Assembly: GCA_026120185.1 (NCBI GenBank) | Contig: JANUWF010001719.1 | Span: forward strand, 1,364,001 to 1,428,000 | Origin: Voacanga thouarsii | Lineage: Eukaryota; Streptophyta; Magnoliopsida; Gentianales; Apocynaceae | Length of the DNA: 64,000 bases | Direction of reading: 5' to 3' | In this document: in pieces, positions 13,501-24,969 of the stretch | How positions within the stretch are numbered: position 1 is the first letter of the stretch | Layout: each line of letters opens with the position of its first letter | Translations under genes and position numbers: made by a program | Notes under the pieces: generated by a model | What the model was told of the DNA's origin: nothing | Databases searched by the model: none | What the model saw: the letters and a program-made list of their open reading frames with translations, nothing else

Positions 13501-14685
13501 AACACAAACTCCAGCTCTGCAAAAAAATTCTGGATCTATTCCACCATCACCAGACACAATGCCAGTCATCCCTGATGTTGTCTCCACTGCTGCTACCGGT
13601 CATCCCCCTGATGTCACCTCTCCTGCGGCCTCCATTTCTCTCTCTCACTCTCTCTCTCTCTCTCACACACACACACAAACACAAAAAGCCATCTTTTGGC
13701 TTCTCTTTGTAACAAGCTCGAAAATGGCAATAACTCAATTGCTTAAGACCCTTATCTGAATTCTTACCCTGGCCATTGGTCCCAGTGATCTTCTGAACAG
13801 AGACTCTCATTTGATCCTGGAGTCCCATAAGAATGGCTTATCTTTAAAACTAAGCCTCATGAATGTTACCAATGCTTCAAAAGTTTGTTCGAGTTTATGC
13901 AATAGGGAAACTAAAAGATTGAATTTGGTTGAGAATTGTAGGAAAATTAGCAATGGGCTTTGCCCATTCTTGGGGCTAGAATATCCATCACCATGGCAGT
14001 GGCAACTGGTTCAAAACTTTAGAAAGGAAATTAAAAATAAAAAATAAAGAAGACAAAACAAAGAGGAAAAGGCAGCATTTCCAGCACTTGCTTCTTTTGG
14101 GCTTTTGTTAATGATGGGTCAGTTGGAGGTGGAGATGGTAGATGGCAGAGAGGAAGCAGGGAGATGGAGGAGATGGCTGGATTGAGGGGAAGATGGAGGA
14201 GAGATAGAGGTGCGGTGGTAGTGATTAACAAGAGACGATAGTTTTGAGGGAGAGGATTAGAAAGGGATTAAGGTTTGATTATATGAAGGAGGACATGTTA
14301 GACTTTTTAGATGAATAAGGAAGGGCAATGATGTCATTTACATTTCTGTTAAAGACCATTAGTCAAAATTAATGGTATATGGGGTGAAGTGATATGAAAA
14401 TATCGTTACGCGAAATTTGCTCCAAGCATTAACGTGTTTAAGTTATATTAACCCTAGTTTAATGCCATTTCTACAAGTTTTCACAATTCCTGGCTACAAA
14501 GTTAAAACTAGGGCGGCAAGGAAGCCCAAATTTGATTTCCAAACTCTATTATGGTTATTTATGGTTCTCAAATTGGATATTTTGCCTATACGGCATTGTG
14601 GTTCTAACCAGGTTTCATGGGCTTCCGGTGCCTATTCTCATGTGCTTCTAAAATGGATATTTGTGCCTATTTTTGGTGCTTAAAT

Positions 14686-14725
<40 letters not shown>

Positions 14726-16518
14726 TTCATGCTCCTAATATTTGTGTATGTGCACACATAGAAGTTATGGGTTTGTGAAAGTAATAGTGTGCGAAAAGCA
14801 TGTGCTTGTATTTAACTGTGGAGCAGTGTTAGTTTGTGCGTCTCGTAATAAGTGTGAAAATAATCAGGTACCAAATAGAAAATGGGCCTAATTTTGAAAT
14901 GTGGGATTAGCCAATTTACCCAACCTAAGCAGGTGCATAAAAAAAAAATGGAAGCTGTGCACACCAAGAGTATAAATTGTGTCTCACATCTTTAATTTAA
15001 TTGATCTTCTGGACAAAACTTAAGTCGTCACTGAGGAGGAAAAGAAATTGTATATTGTCCATCCTAAGATTAGAAGATAAATTGATAAGCTTTAAAATGG
15101 CTAACATGCTAAGGATCTTATTGTGTGTATTAGTAGTGTGACTTGGGTGAAAAATCAGCGGGTATGAACTGTGACTAGTCTCAACTTTGCCCACTTTGCC
15201 ATGGGACTAATTTACCCCAGATTTTCTACTTGGGCCATTTTTATTTTGTGTCCTACGATATGTTAACACTATTGTCACACTGCACAAAATCTAAGACTAT
15301 TTGTGCATACTAGTACAAATACTATTTCTGCTCCTAGAAGTATACAATTGTCTATACTATTCTAGCACACATGCACGGTTTTCTTTGGATTTAATCACCC
15401 AAAATATGCTGTCATATGAAGCCAATGATACCTAATTAAACTGTACATATTCAAAAATCTTATTAAACTGCGCATACCAAACCCCATTTTCTTAATACCG
15501 TCCCTAATAACAATTTATGGACAATTGTTGTTTAGCATATATGGTACTTTGGTTCAGGTCTGGCAATTAAGCCCAAGTTGTAGTCCTGACAAATCCTGCT
15601 CATAATTTGGGTGGCCTAATACAAATTTGGGACTTCTTGAGATGGATTTCGCAATCTTTTTTCTGCACGGGTATTGCTGGGAATCAATTGAATTGATATT
15701 TTGATTGGAAGCAATGAAAATAAAGCGGTCACTCTCTCCCTCTCTAACGCACACAGTAACTACACATTATTTCACATGCCTAGCATTCAGAGACAATATT
15801 TTGCAAACAGACACTCTCGTACATGGTTAATAGTGTTTCGGCACAAAAAAAAATTATCGTGTGAAGTGAAGTCAGAAGCAAATATATAAAACAGAAACAG
15901 TCCATTTATTATTTATTTTAAAAAAATTGACAAATTGTAGTGAATGATGGAATGATGAAACTTTTCCGGAAGTTATATCTAGGAACTGTAAGCCTATCCA
16001 ATGCCCTCTAATTTCTTATTCTTGCTGTTTTTGGCAATTTCATGTTCTGTCTGCATGGTTTCTACATGTAAGGACATTCTTGTGTGGGGCAAATTGATGC
16101 TAGACCTGTTTCATTAGCAGCAAAAGGTTGTTACTACAGAACCTTCTACTGATTCTGACATTTATTGTTAATGTTAGGGTTCAAGTGCCATCTCCAGTGC
16201 AGATCTCTTTGGTCACACTTCGAATAATGCTGCTGTTGATGTCACAGCAAGTGATCTCATTAATCGGCTGTCTTTTCAGGTATTATATATTTACTCTGTA
16301 TTCTGTGCCTGAACCATTTCAACAGAGTATTCTTGATTGTAGATTTGAATTGTCATAATTTCTTATTATTCATGAGTTTTATCTGAATTGTGTCCTTTAC
16401 CCCGCCATAGGCACAGCAGGATATCTCTTCCTTGAAGAATATTGCTGGAGAAACTGGGAAGAAGCTCGGCTCTATTGCATCCTCACTAATATCGGATCTT
16501 CAAGACAGAATCCTCTAA
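7586..16518 (+). CDS. AGD8/9/10-like: ArfGAP-domain protein, AGD8/9/10 type (seven coding exons)
   Basis: GTPase-activating protein for ARF small GTPases, expected to act in Golgi vesicle traffic. Coding exons: 7586-7654, 7881-7999, 10603-11032, 11165-11422, 12333-12455, 16178-16279, 16411-16518; all junctions are GT-AG and keep one frame of 402 aa, close to Arabidopsis AGD8-10. Residues 24-53 hold the zinc finger CX2CX16CX2C (C25, C28, C45, C48) followed by the catalytic arginine R53 in SAVHRSLG. The C-terminal half is Ser/Pro/Lys-rich with two repeats resembling the ArfGAP2/3-type motif: ISSAQYFG and ISSADLFG. It ends DLQDRIL. The start is the first ATG after the leader and begins [10 protein letters not shown] as in the family. 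Introns 2 (2.6 kb) and 5 (3.7 kb) are long and carry repeats. Family assignment is firm; the exact paralogue is not resolved. Confidence 0.93.
13302..14423. mobile_element. Possible non-autonomous DNA element inside ArfGAP intron 5
   Basis: The block begins GGGGCAAATTCCACTTTGT and ends AAATTTGCTCC, giving a short imperfect inverted end (GGGGCAAATT against GGAGCAAATT). Both ends resemble GGGNCAAATT-type ends of non-autonomous plant elements. Inside are (CA)n near 13485-13502, a CT/CA microsatellite at about 13635-13680 and a GA-rich tract at 14110-14220. I could not find a matching target duplication, so the ends are tentative. Confidence 0.35.
14689..14724. repeat. (CA)n microsatellite in ArfGAP intron 5
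   Basis: Eighteen uninterrupted CA units lie within the 3.7 kb intron, about 1.45 kb upstream of the next exon. Confidence 0.95.
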
Positions 16519-16612
16519 TCAGGTTGCATTTGTGTGTATAATCAGGAAGATTTTGTTACAGAAATTACCAACATTTTATGTAGGTGTAAAAATAGACAAA
16601 ATTTTCAAGGAC

Positions 16613-16618
16613 AATAAA
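16613..16618 (+). terminator. Poly(A) signal of the ArfGAP gene
   Basis: AATAAA lies 95 bp after the stop codon, on the gene's strand, in an AT-rich 3' flank. It is the first canonical hexamer after the stop. From 16620 to 17550 I see only intergenic DNA. Confidence 0.5.
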
Positions 16619-17550
16619 ATTTAAGTCTACTATGATCATGAGATGCCAGAATTATTTGCAGCCCAGAAAGTTGGTTCCAAAATGGTGCGTCTTCCCATCC
16701 AGGATGGTAGTGATGTTTTCTTCTTTTTATTTGTTATTCTCGGTCGCCTACATGAACATTTTGTTCTGTAAGCTGTGTCCGAAAATTCGAATGTAGGAAA
16801 CCTGTTTGCAGTTGTAAGATCTATTTTATTTCACTTTTGGAGATATCCCGGCATCAAATTTTCTTGAAACAGCCTACTTTTATGTGGAAAGCGTATGAGC
16901 TTGTATGGTTTTTTTAGTCAAATTGTGGTTTGAAGATTTTGAAACGGCACTAAATTATTTAACACGTCAAAATGCTAGATGTAGTTTGTGTTGGTTTGCC
17001 GTCGATTAAGGAGCTTGTGTGTAAAATTCTAAATTGTTTTGTGCGTAGAAATTCAAGTATATTTACACATAGGATTAAGTTTAACAAAATAAAAAACTAA
17101 ATGGAGAAATTAGAGAAACAATTTATATACAGAGTTAAAAAAATAATAAATAATAAATTAAATTAGGGGAAACAATTTATTCGATACGACATCAAAATAG
17201 TAAACGAATAAGGCTAATTGTTAAGCTTACATTTATTACCATCAAACCTGCATTTCAATATTTACCATCATTCTTGAATCACCAAATATCGATAAGTAGC
17301 ATCTATTTTTCAATCGTTTCTTTTTTAAAAGAATTCTTTTAAAATTATTAATATATTTTATACTATCAATACATCTACTATATGTGGTAAATTTTTAATT
17401 TGGACCAATTTTGTGCTTTTAAAATATTCAATCGTAACCAAATCAATTCCAAATTAAAAAAATAAAATAAAATCACAAAATCTTATTGGGTCAGTGTGAT
17501 GTGGTAATGTTTATGTGATTTAAATTTTTTGTCAACACTCCTGTTTATTC

Positions 17551-17728
17551 GTGTATCATAAGAATAAATGTTAAATATCTTTGAGAGATGTGAATAACAA
17601 TGATACCTGGGGCGGCCCGTATGGTTTTGGGCCGAGCTAGTGTATCATAGGAATAAGTGGTAAATATCTTTGAGATGCGTGAGTAACAATGACATCTGGG
17701 GCGGTTCGCACGGTTTCGGACCGGATCG
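17551..17728 (+). repeat. Two tandem ~88-bp direct repeats
   Basis: Two diverged copies start GTGTATCATAAGAATAA (about 17552) and GTGTATCATAGGAATAA (about 17640). Each runs through AATATCTTTGAGA and ends in CTGGGGCGG plus a CGGTTT/GGGCC-rich segment. The GC-rich tail (CGGACCGGATCGGGTCGG, then CGGCCCGGGCC) resembles the subterminal GC-rich repeats of hAT elements. This may mark the outer end of the hAT element that follows. Confidence 0.7.
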
Positions 17729-18159
17729 GGTCGGATCCGAGAATCGACCCACAAGGTGTGTGGGCTGGTCCCAAAGCTTGGCATGCCGGTTCTTGGGCTC
17801 AGCACGGCCCGGGCCCTTGGCTCGTGGGCTTAGTCTCTTCTTCTTTATTTTTTTTTTCCTCTTAATTCAATTAAATATTTTGATATTAAATTGCTTTGTA
17901 ATTTTTTTATTATTACTTAAATAACATAATTTTTTTAAATTATAAAAAAAAGTCACATTGAAGTGATGGGAATTAGGCTTGGACCCCTACCTATTTTATT
18001 AATTAATAAAATAAAGATTACATAAGAGGGAGACTTGACGCCTAAACCTCTTAAAAATATTACAATGATCAAAATTTAAAAATAGAATAAATGTCCTAAA
18101 AATAAAATTAAATATATAATATTACTTATCTTAAACTCCTAATTACTTGAATACTAAAC

Positions 18160-20322
18160 TAACTACTTAGCTCAACCCATTCATCATCTGAGTCATCATC
18201 AATAATCCACGAATTAGTCGTCCTATCTTCGACTGCGAACCAACTACTACAACACATTAATATTTCTAAAGTATGAGAAGCCAATCGAGATTTTTTTTCA
18301 TCGATTATTCGAGCGTTCTCACTGAAGACGCTTTTTCGATAGCACTGTGGAGATTGGTGGTATAAAAAAATCACGTTTTATTTTAGATAAAATGGGGAAT
18401 TGACTTACATGAGCCTTCCACCAACCACAAATATCAAAATGTTGATCCTCATTTTCTACTAAGGGTTGCATATCATAAATTGTCATCTTGTTATATGTGG
18501 TTAATAATCTTTTTTGACGCTTCATGATATCCCATGGATTAAATACTGATGAAATCGAAGAAGTAGATTTTCGTAGTGGTTAAAAGTGATTGTTAGATGA
18601 TGATGAAGATGTCTACTTAAATTAGGAGAACCAAAGCAAGAAGATTCAAAGTCATACAAAATTATACATGTCAGATAAAGTTTTAGTCATTTTATCTTTT
18701 ATACCTTTTATCATACATTGCCTAACATTAGATTTTGAGATTCATCAAAATCTAATATTTTATATAAATATTCAATAATACTATGAAATTCAACCGTTTT
18801 TACTCGAGGATTCATTCACAATGCCATACAATATAAAATATGAATATCTTCATAATATTTTTTATATTTTTCAAACATACTTCTCATAAAAATAACCATA
18901 TTGGGGATGGTCCATATACTCACCAAAAATATGTGCTACCTTAGCAAATGTTGGAAGAATATGATGAGTAATGGAATAATAAGATCCTGATAAAAGTTCA
19001 ATTGCTTCTTTGAAAGTAAATAAAAATGTTAAAAGTGCAATACAATTTTCAAAATGAATTTCTGTTAGTTGAGGTTAAAAATTGTTATTATTACAAAATT
19101 TAATAAGTTGATTTTGAAAAGGTATAACATTTTCAAACATATATAAAGTTGAGTTTCATCTAGTTTTACAATCTAATCTAATTTTTTTAAAAGATACACA
19201 TTGTTCTTCTCATAAAGCCTTAAAATTTTGTTGCCTAGTTGGGGAAGTTTTAATAAATAAAACAATATTTCTAATTATATTAGCAATATCATCAACATAT
19301 TTATATCATTCCTTAATACACAAATTAAGTGTATGACAAGCACACTTAGTATGAAATAAAATACCATCTAATATATGATTCATAATATTTTTCAAAATAA
19401 CTATGGCGGAATCATTATTTGATTCATAGAAATAATTTTATTTAAAATAATATATTTACGACATGTTTGAGTAATCATTTTAGCTATACTACTACCTACA
19501 TGAGGATATTCAAATAACTTTAAACAAATTGTTCTTTTTTGTATTAACCAATCATGATCTATCAAATGACATGTAATGCACAAATAATACTCATTAGTAA
19601 TTGCAGTCCAACCATCACAAGTAAGAGCAAATTTTCAATTACAAGAATCAAATATAGCAATTAGATACTCTTTCATTTCTTTATATATCTTTATTATATC
19701 ATTTTTTTAACGTTGTTCTAGGAACCTTTTCCATGCTGGTTGACAATTATTTTACATATATTATTCATAATGTGGATTTCTATAAAATTGAAATGTAATT
19801 TAGTTTGAACAATCTTTTTAGCAAATCCACTTCTATTTTTTCTATGATCGTATTGAAAATTACCAATAATTTGATCTCCTATAATATGTATTTGTTGTTG
19901 TTTAAGTAGATTTTCTAACCAATCATTGTGTGACATTTTCATATGTCTAACTAACGTTATCGTCTCTCCTCACTTCTTATGTGCATATTCCACCCTACAA
20001 ATTTTATATGTTGTCTTATCATTATCATTATCTTTTTAAAAAAGATTCCAAACCATAAATGTTTTTACTTTAGCGATAACATCCGATATTTTAACATAAT
20101 TCTGCCTATATTAGATTCATTAGGATTAATAGTTGGAGTTGGTTGTGATTGTGAAACACTAACGCTAGGCCTACTAGGGTCTTCATCTTCATTATCTATT
20201 TCATTATTTATTAAATTTAAGGTTTGACCTATATTGAAATCAGAATGTGTAGATGATTGTGATGAAGAAAATTGATGATATTGATTTGGATCAATTATTT
20301 CTAAAAAAAAACAATCAATCAA
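18160..20322 (-). pseudogene. hAT transposase remnant (RICESLEEPER/Ac-like)
   Basis: On the minus strand an acidic Ser/Asn-rich start (20322) is followed by a BED-type zinc finger (about 20060-19920) with VWNLF, a CRVEYA knuckle and RHMKMSH. A core at about 19400-18780 contains CACHTLNLCIKE, a degenerate RWNST box and SGSYYSITHHILP. The hAT dimerisation region at about 18460-18170 contains FDICGWWKAHVSQFPILSKI, IPPISTV and, after a frameshift, a SENARIIDEKKSRLASHTLE segment. These follow the domain order of plant hAT transposases. Stops and frameshifts are frequent, so it is dead. The terminal repeats and the 8-bp target duplication were not found with confidence. Confidence 0.85.
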
Positions 20323-21211
20323 AATTCAAATAAAAGTTCAAAAAAATAAAATAAAGTATTAACAAATAATAAAATAAGAGAATTGAAAAATATAAATAAC
20401 AAATTAACTTAAAAAGTAAACAAATAACTAAAACAAATAAACAATTAATAAAGCTAAAAAAATAAGAATGTAAGATTAAGAAATATTAACTAGTTGATGA
20501 CCAAGAATAACAACACTCTGTGGAGCTGTACTTCTTATATCCACTAATCTACCACTCAATAATCTTCTAAAATATGAAGACTTTCTTGAAGAATTGAAAA
20601 AGTATATTAAAAAATAAATTCTATTCTTGAATTATTAAAAAAAAAACCCTTCAACTAATTAAATCGACTTTATGTTAAAATTCTCCGTTATAATGCTAAA
20701 AAAATCCAGTGCATTTTTGTCTTTTGATTAAATCTCTTATTGTTTTTCAACCCACTTTCTCTTTCCCATTTTTCTTCAGTATATAAATGTCACTACAAAA
20801 GTACAATATAGAAAAACAAACTAACCAAAATAAGTAGTCAATGCAAAGTTTTAATTCAGTCATATGCCCTCATTTTTTTTTTTTCCTATCTCCTTCCTCA
20901 AAATATAACCCTAAGCCATGGCCGTCGGATATCACTATTGCTGATATTGGTTGACCTCTATACTTGTGGAAAATATTATTTAATCCAAAATTACAAATTT
21001 ATTTATTACTTTAATTCTATTTCCAAAACTAAAAAGCCACCATTCGAGAGCATCCAAGAGCACTAGAACAACTCAAAAAATAATTTTAATCGAATTACAC
21101 CAAAAAATTACAATAGCAAAAGCCACCATTCAAGGCCAAGGAGAATTTTTGATTAATTTTTCTCTTTATTCCACGTATCCCATTTCTTTCAATTTTAAAA
21201 CCAGAATAACA

Positions 21212-21363
21212 GTCGAGGCCAAAAAAAAAAGCACGTTGAAAAGAAGCCGGCAAAGGAGAAGAAGACCACCATGACTAAGAAAACTCATACCGAGAATAAG
21301 CCGAAACGTTGGGAAGAAACTCTCCTAAGAAGGCGGTATCGACACGAGAAACAAGACAAATAA
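21212..21363 (+). pseudogene. Histone H2B N-terminal tail fragment
   Basis: The sequence encodes a Lys/Glu-rich tract with EKKPAKEKKTT and ENKPKRW. At the nucleotide level it follows the plant H2B N-terminal tail, where repeated EKKPA-type units lead to KKLPK. A frameshift is needed near 21320. The histone fold itself (after KKKKR) is absent and the reading frame ends in TAA at 21361. No intron-flanking or poly(A) evidence is visible. It is probably a truncated gene copy carried into repeat-rich DNA. The 20330-21190 stretch before it is AT-rich with nothing recognised. Confidence 0.65.
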
Positions 21364-21369
21364 TAAAAT

Positions 21370-21995
21370 TCAATTCGATTTTTAACTATTTTGATTTGAT
21401 TTTAATTTTTTATAGTTTTAGTTTGATTTTTTATTTTATTTAATTAAAACTAAACAAAATCAAAAAATTGAATAAAATAAAATAAAATATTTATTTTTAC
21501 AATAATTTGATAAGAAAAATATAATTAGAATTTAAAAATTCTAAAAGAATTTGTTTTGCGACTTTTATTGTGACCTCTATACTACTTTGTATATCTTTAT
21601 ATTCGTTTCTATTGATTTGACTTCTAAATCTTAAAATATTTTAATTTAAATTTTAGTTTGTATTAAACTTTATATTGAATTTAAATTTTAATTTGTATTA
21701 GTGTATTTAGACATTAGTTTGTATTGAACTTTACATTAATTTGCATAGTTTAAATTTATATTGAGCTAATGGGCCCGTTAGCTAAATAAGTCATTTAAAC
21801 AAATTAACAAAAATTTTGATTTAAAAATAAAACTATCAAATTTTGATTTAAAATCAAACCAAATTGCATCAAGTCGTTTTTTTTATTTGTTTATAGCCGA
21901 TATCTTTAAAAATTCAGTTCGCTTCGATTTTAATAAAAATTCTACAAAACTTACTTAAAAATAAACGCCAAACCGAAAAATGATTGCATACCCCT
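21370..21995. mobile_element. Possible hAT-type non-autonomous element, right end
   Basis: The right edge on the minus strand reads CTAGGGGTATGCAAT followed by a TTCGGTTTGGCG motif, like the TAGGGGTGTGCA + CGGTTCGGTT ends of many plant hAT-derived MITEs. The interior is simple AT-rich sequence with TTTTGATTTGATTTT motifs in both orientations. The left end was not identified. Confidence 0.35.
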
Positions 21996-22487
21996 AGTCT
22001 CTGGCATTTGTACTGTAAACTATATTGTAATTTTTACACTTTTCATACTACAGATTTGTTTATATAATTTCATTTCATTATAAATCTTTGAAGTTATTAA
22101 TGTATTTTTATGAATTGTTGAATTCATATGTTTTTAGTTATGAAAAATATGACAACATGCCAAATTTAGTGGGGAAAATGTTTTTTTTTTAATAATAAAA
22201 TCAGAGGCATTAACCAACCAACAAAACTTTAGTGACCACTGATCAACATAATTCGGTCGCTAAGAAGACACAAATTAGCGATCGAATACTCGGCTATTGA
22301 CATCATCAATTATTAATCTACGACCGAAACGATTATTGGTCATTAATTAGCGACTGACTTGGTTGTACATTTTTCTAATTATAATTATTTTTTATTTATT
22401 GATTAACGACAGCTTAAAAATATCTGTAAATGATAGCTTCGCATCTCTTCCAAGCCTACTGTCAAGTACCAGGAAAAATGACAATAC

Positions 22488-22919
22488 TCATTCAATCAAT
22501 GGACAAGGCTTAACATCACTCTCCCCCGGGTCATCTTCATTTTTTATAATTGGAGAATTCACAATAGTAAATGATCCATTAAAATTCACAGACCCCAAAC
22601 GGATCTTATTTCTCCTTCTTTGCGAATGCAGACTCCCCAGTGAAGGCATTGTAAGGAAGTCTTCAATCACACAAGCACTATCAACGGCCAACCCAGGAAC
22701 AATAGTTTCATCTACCATACCAGTACGCGCATATGTATTATGCCTGTAATTTTCACGGAATCTACGTCTATTAATATAAAACAAATTCCTATTTCCCTTC
22801 CCATTTAAATAATTACCACCTCTTTTGTTATTATTATTGCTATAAATTGGTCTAATCCTATACATCTTGAAAATGAACCAATTGTAACTTTCACTAAAAT
22901 TACCCGCATTTATTGACAA
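22488..22919 (-). CDS. Unrecognised 143-aa ORF inside the CACTA-like element
   Basis: An uninterrupted minus-strand frame of 143 aa with a basic Arg/Asn-rich first half (NNNNKRGG, NRRRFREN) and a mixed second half ending ESDVKPCPLIE. I do not recognise any domain. It lies between the two subterminal-repeat zones of the CACTA-like element, so it could be captured host sequence or chance. There is no Kozak-like or intron evidence, and it may not be a real gene. Confidence 0.2.
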   Translation of the reverse strand: MSINAGNFSESYNWFIFKMYRIRPIYSNNNNKRGGNYLNGKGNRNLFYINRRRFRENYRHNTYARTGMVDETIVPGLAVDSACVIEDFLTMPSLGSLHSQRRRNKIRLGSVNFNGSFTIVNSPIIKNEDDPGESDVKPCPLIE

Positions 22920-23299
22920 CTAACAACTCATACATTCAATTTAAAATCCCACAAAAGTTAAAATGTCATATCAGATATATCTTTAATTTGAATACAACAA
23001 TCTCATTAGCTAGTGCAACACGATGTTGTTTTCCTATTGACTGTTTAAATCTTCACTCCGAAAAAATAGCCTCTAATTATACACTCCTGATATGATTGAC
23101 CGCACCACACTTGTACAGTTTATCAAGTTAGATGGCCCACCATGTCAGCACATGACCCCACAACATAAACATTACATTCCAAATTTCAAAATTTGAATTT
23201 GAATTTAAATAGGTCATAACAGCAAAGTCACTCTAATTGAGATGGGACCTACTATTTAGGCACTCTAAAATCAGACGGTCATCCGATAATATTAAACAT

Positions 23300-23352
23300 G
23301 GTCGGACACGTGGAGGGTTGAGATGGGACCTACGGGACTTCTATAAATACCA
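23300..23352 (+). promoter_or_regulatory. Promoter-like segment with G-box and TATA box
   Basis: ACACGTGG (G-box core, about 23308-23315) is followed 26 bp later by CTATAAATACC (about 23341-23351). This spacing is normal for a plant core promoter. No gene follows before the CACTA-like right end at 23541, so the promoter seems stranded. Confidence 0.5.
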
Positions 23353-23749
23353 CTCTAGTTACCCCAATTCAAGACATAGATTGAATTAGAGTGAATTCAT
23401 TATTATTATTTAAATGTCACTAAGTCTCTAATGTCAGTCGCTAAATAGCGACCGTCACTATTAATCAAACGTTAAATTTTAATGAGTACTTGTGCCACGA
23501 CTGCCTTTGCTCGTTTGCAAAAGAACTTGTTCCTTGTAGTGTTACAGAAGAGAATTGCTGGTGAATAAGATAATTTATAAATGATACCGTACTAAAACTT
23601 AGTCATACATCGGTTCATCTGGGAAAAAAATATACAACAGTTTCATATATCTTATCACTATGTGGAAATCCTTCAACTCATTCAGTCAACTCCTATTGGG
23701 ACTAGCTCTTCGCAAGACTAAACCCTATATCATTTAATTATATTTTTTA

Positions 23750-24225
23750 ATAAAATGTTTGCAATCACATTGTCTATTTTGAAAAAACTGATCTCTATAT
23801 CCTTTAATTATATTTCTTAAGAAGAAATTCGCAATCACGCTATTAGAGAAGTCTCCATATTCCTTTGAAAAAAAAAATCTAAAAAAACGTTTGTGATCAC
23901 ATTATCTTAAAAAAAAGCCTCCATATTCCTTAAAAAAAAAAAAGAGAGAGTTTTGCCATCGTATTATATATATTGATAAGACTAATCTCTGTATCCTTTA
24001 ATTGTATTTCTTAAAAAAAAATTGTAATAATGTTATCTAGAAAAGCCTCCATATTCTTTAAATTTATTTTTTATGAGAAAAGGTTTGCCATCACATTATT
24101 TAGAAAAAAAAATCTTTATATTTCTTAAAAAAAAAAAAAGATTCATTATCACATTATCTATAAAAACCTCCATATTCCTATGAAAAAAAAAATGTGATCA
24201 CATTATCTACAAAAGCTTCTATTGT
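23750..24225. repeat. Degenerate minisatellite, ~8 copies of a 50-70 bp unit
   Basis: The motifs ATCACATTATCTANAAAAG and CCTCCATATTCCTT recur, with A-rich tracts between them. Copies of the first motif start near 23764, 23832, 23895, 23957, 24026, 24088, 24147 and 24197. The unit length varies because of poly(A) length changes. Confidence 0.75.
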
Positions 24226-24313
24226 GGCAATATATTTTTAGGAAGGTGTTAAATTCACACATTTATGACTTAAATCTACACCATTAACTTATAATTGTCT
24301 TGTATAATTATTA

Positions 24314-24619
24314 CTCCTTCCGTTTTAAAATATTTATTCATGAAACCTTTTGCACACAAATTAAGAATGTTGAAAACAATATAATAATTTAGATAAAGTT
24401 CATATTCTACCCATATTAAAAATACTATAACTATTGGTTAGTGAAAATTTCTAAGAAGCAAGAAGGAAGAAGAGTTTTGGAAGGTTGTGTAGTTGACTTG
24501 GAATAAATAGGGGTACAATAGGAAAAAACTAATCATTAGTTCTAGAAATATGTACATGAATAAGTATTTTGAAACAAAACAAAAAAATTTCATGAACAAA
24601 TATTTTGAAACGGATGGAG
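24314..24619. mobile_element. Stowaway-type MITE, complete
   Basis: It starts CTCCTTCCGTTTTAAAATAT and ends in the reverse complement (ATATTTTGAAACGGATGGAG), with ATTCATGAAA / TTTCATGAA continuing the inverted repeat. It is flanked by TA on both sides (24312-24313, 24620-24621). The length of 306 bp, the TA duplication and the CTCCNTCCG ends are the Stowaway (Tc1/mariner) signature. Confidence 0.9.
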
Positions 24620-24638
24620 TACTGCCCTTGACTCTTTC

Positions 24639-24969
24639 AACCTCAAAGCATTAATTTTTTAAGTCATAAATAATTCTTTTTAATTTCTGAAACCTTCTTC
24701 AAATTTATCCCAATTCTTATACTTTCGTTATTAGCACTGAGATTATTACTCTCAACTACTACAAAGGAAATGAAAGAGCCATGCTTCTGCCAAATTGCTT
24801 GCTCAAGATGGGTGGTGTTGCAATCCTCTTGTCCAACAAGAGACGTGAGAGAAGCCGAGCCAAGTTCATATTGGTCCATGTTGTTCGAACCCACAAGGGC
24901 GCTGATGATAAGGCCTACAAGGGTGTGAGCCCACGAACCCTTTTACCTCACAGGCCTCACAAGTTGTAG
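24639..24969 (+). pseudogene. 3-ketoacyl-CoA synthase fragment (fatty acid elongase)
   Basis: The frame reads NLKAL, then after a deletion [50 protein letters not shown] and [12 protein letters not shown], in the order and spacing of plant KCS enzymes (very-long-chain fatty acid elongation in the ER). The segment around the catalytic Cys (GMGCSAG) is deleted, the rest is frame-shifted after ADDKAY, and the downstream active-site His and Asn are absent. It is an inactive fragment of about 90 codons. The complete Stowaway MITE ends only 18 bp upstream. Confidence 0.88.

Larger units (their letters stand above)
22200..23541. mobile_element. CACTA-like element, right terminal part
   Basis: The right edge reads TTCCTTGTAGTG (to 23541), the reverse complement of the CACTACAAGGAA-type end of En/Spm elements. 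Motifs of the type TTCGGTCGCTAA, AGCGATCGAA, TAGCGACTGA and AGTCGCTAAATAGCGACCG lie at about 22253-22350 and 23430-23452, as expected for CACTA subterminal repeats. The left end is not recognisable. The interior carries an unrelated ORF and a promoter-like segment, described separately. Confidence 0.5.

Noticed and set aside
20791..23541. CACTACAAAA at 20791 as left end of the CACTA-like element ending at 23541
   Set aside because: The 3-bp flanks differ (TGT and TTA) and no subterminal motif follows the left end, so pairing is unsupported.
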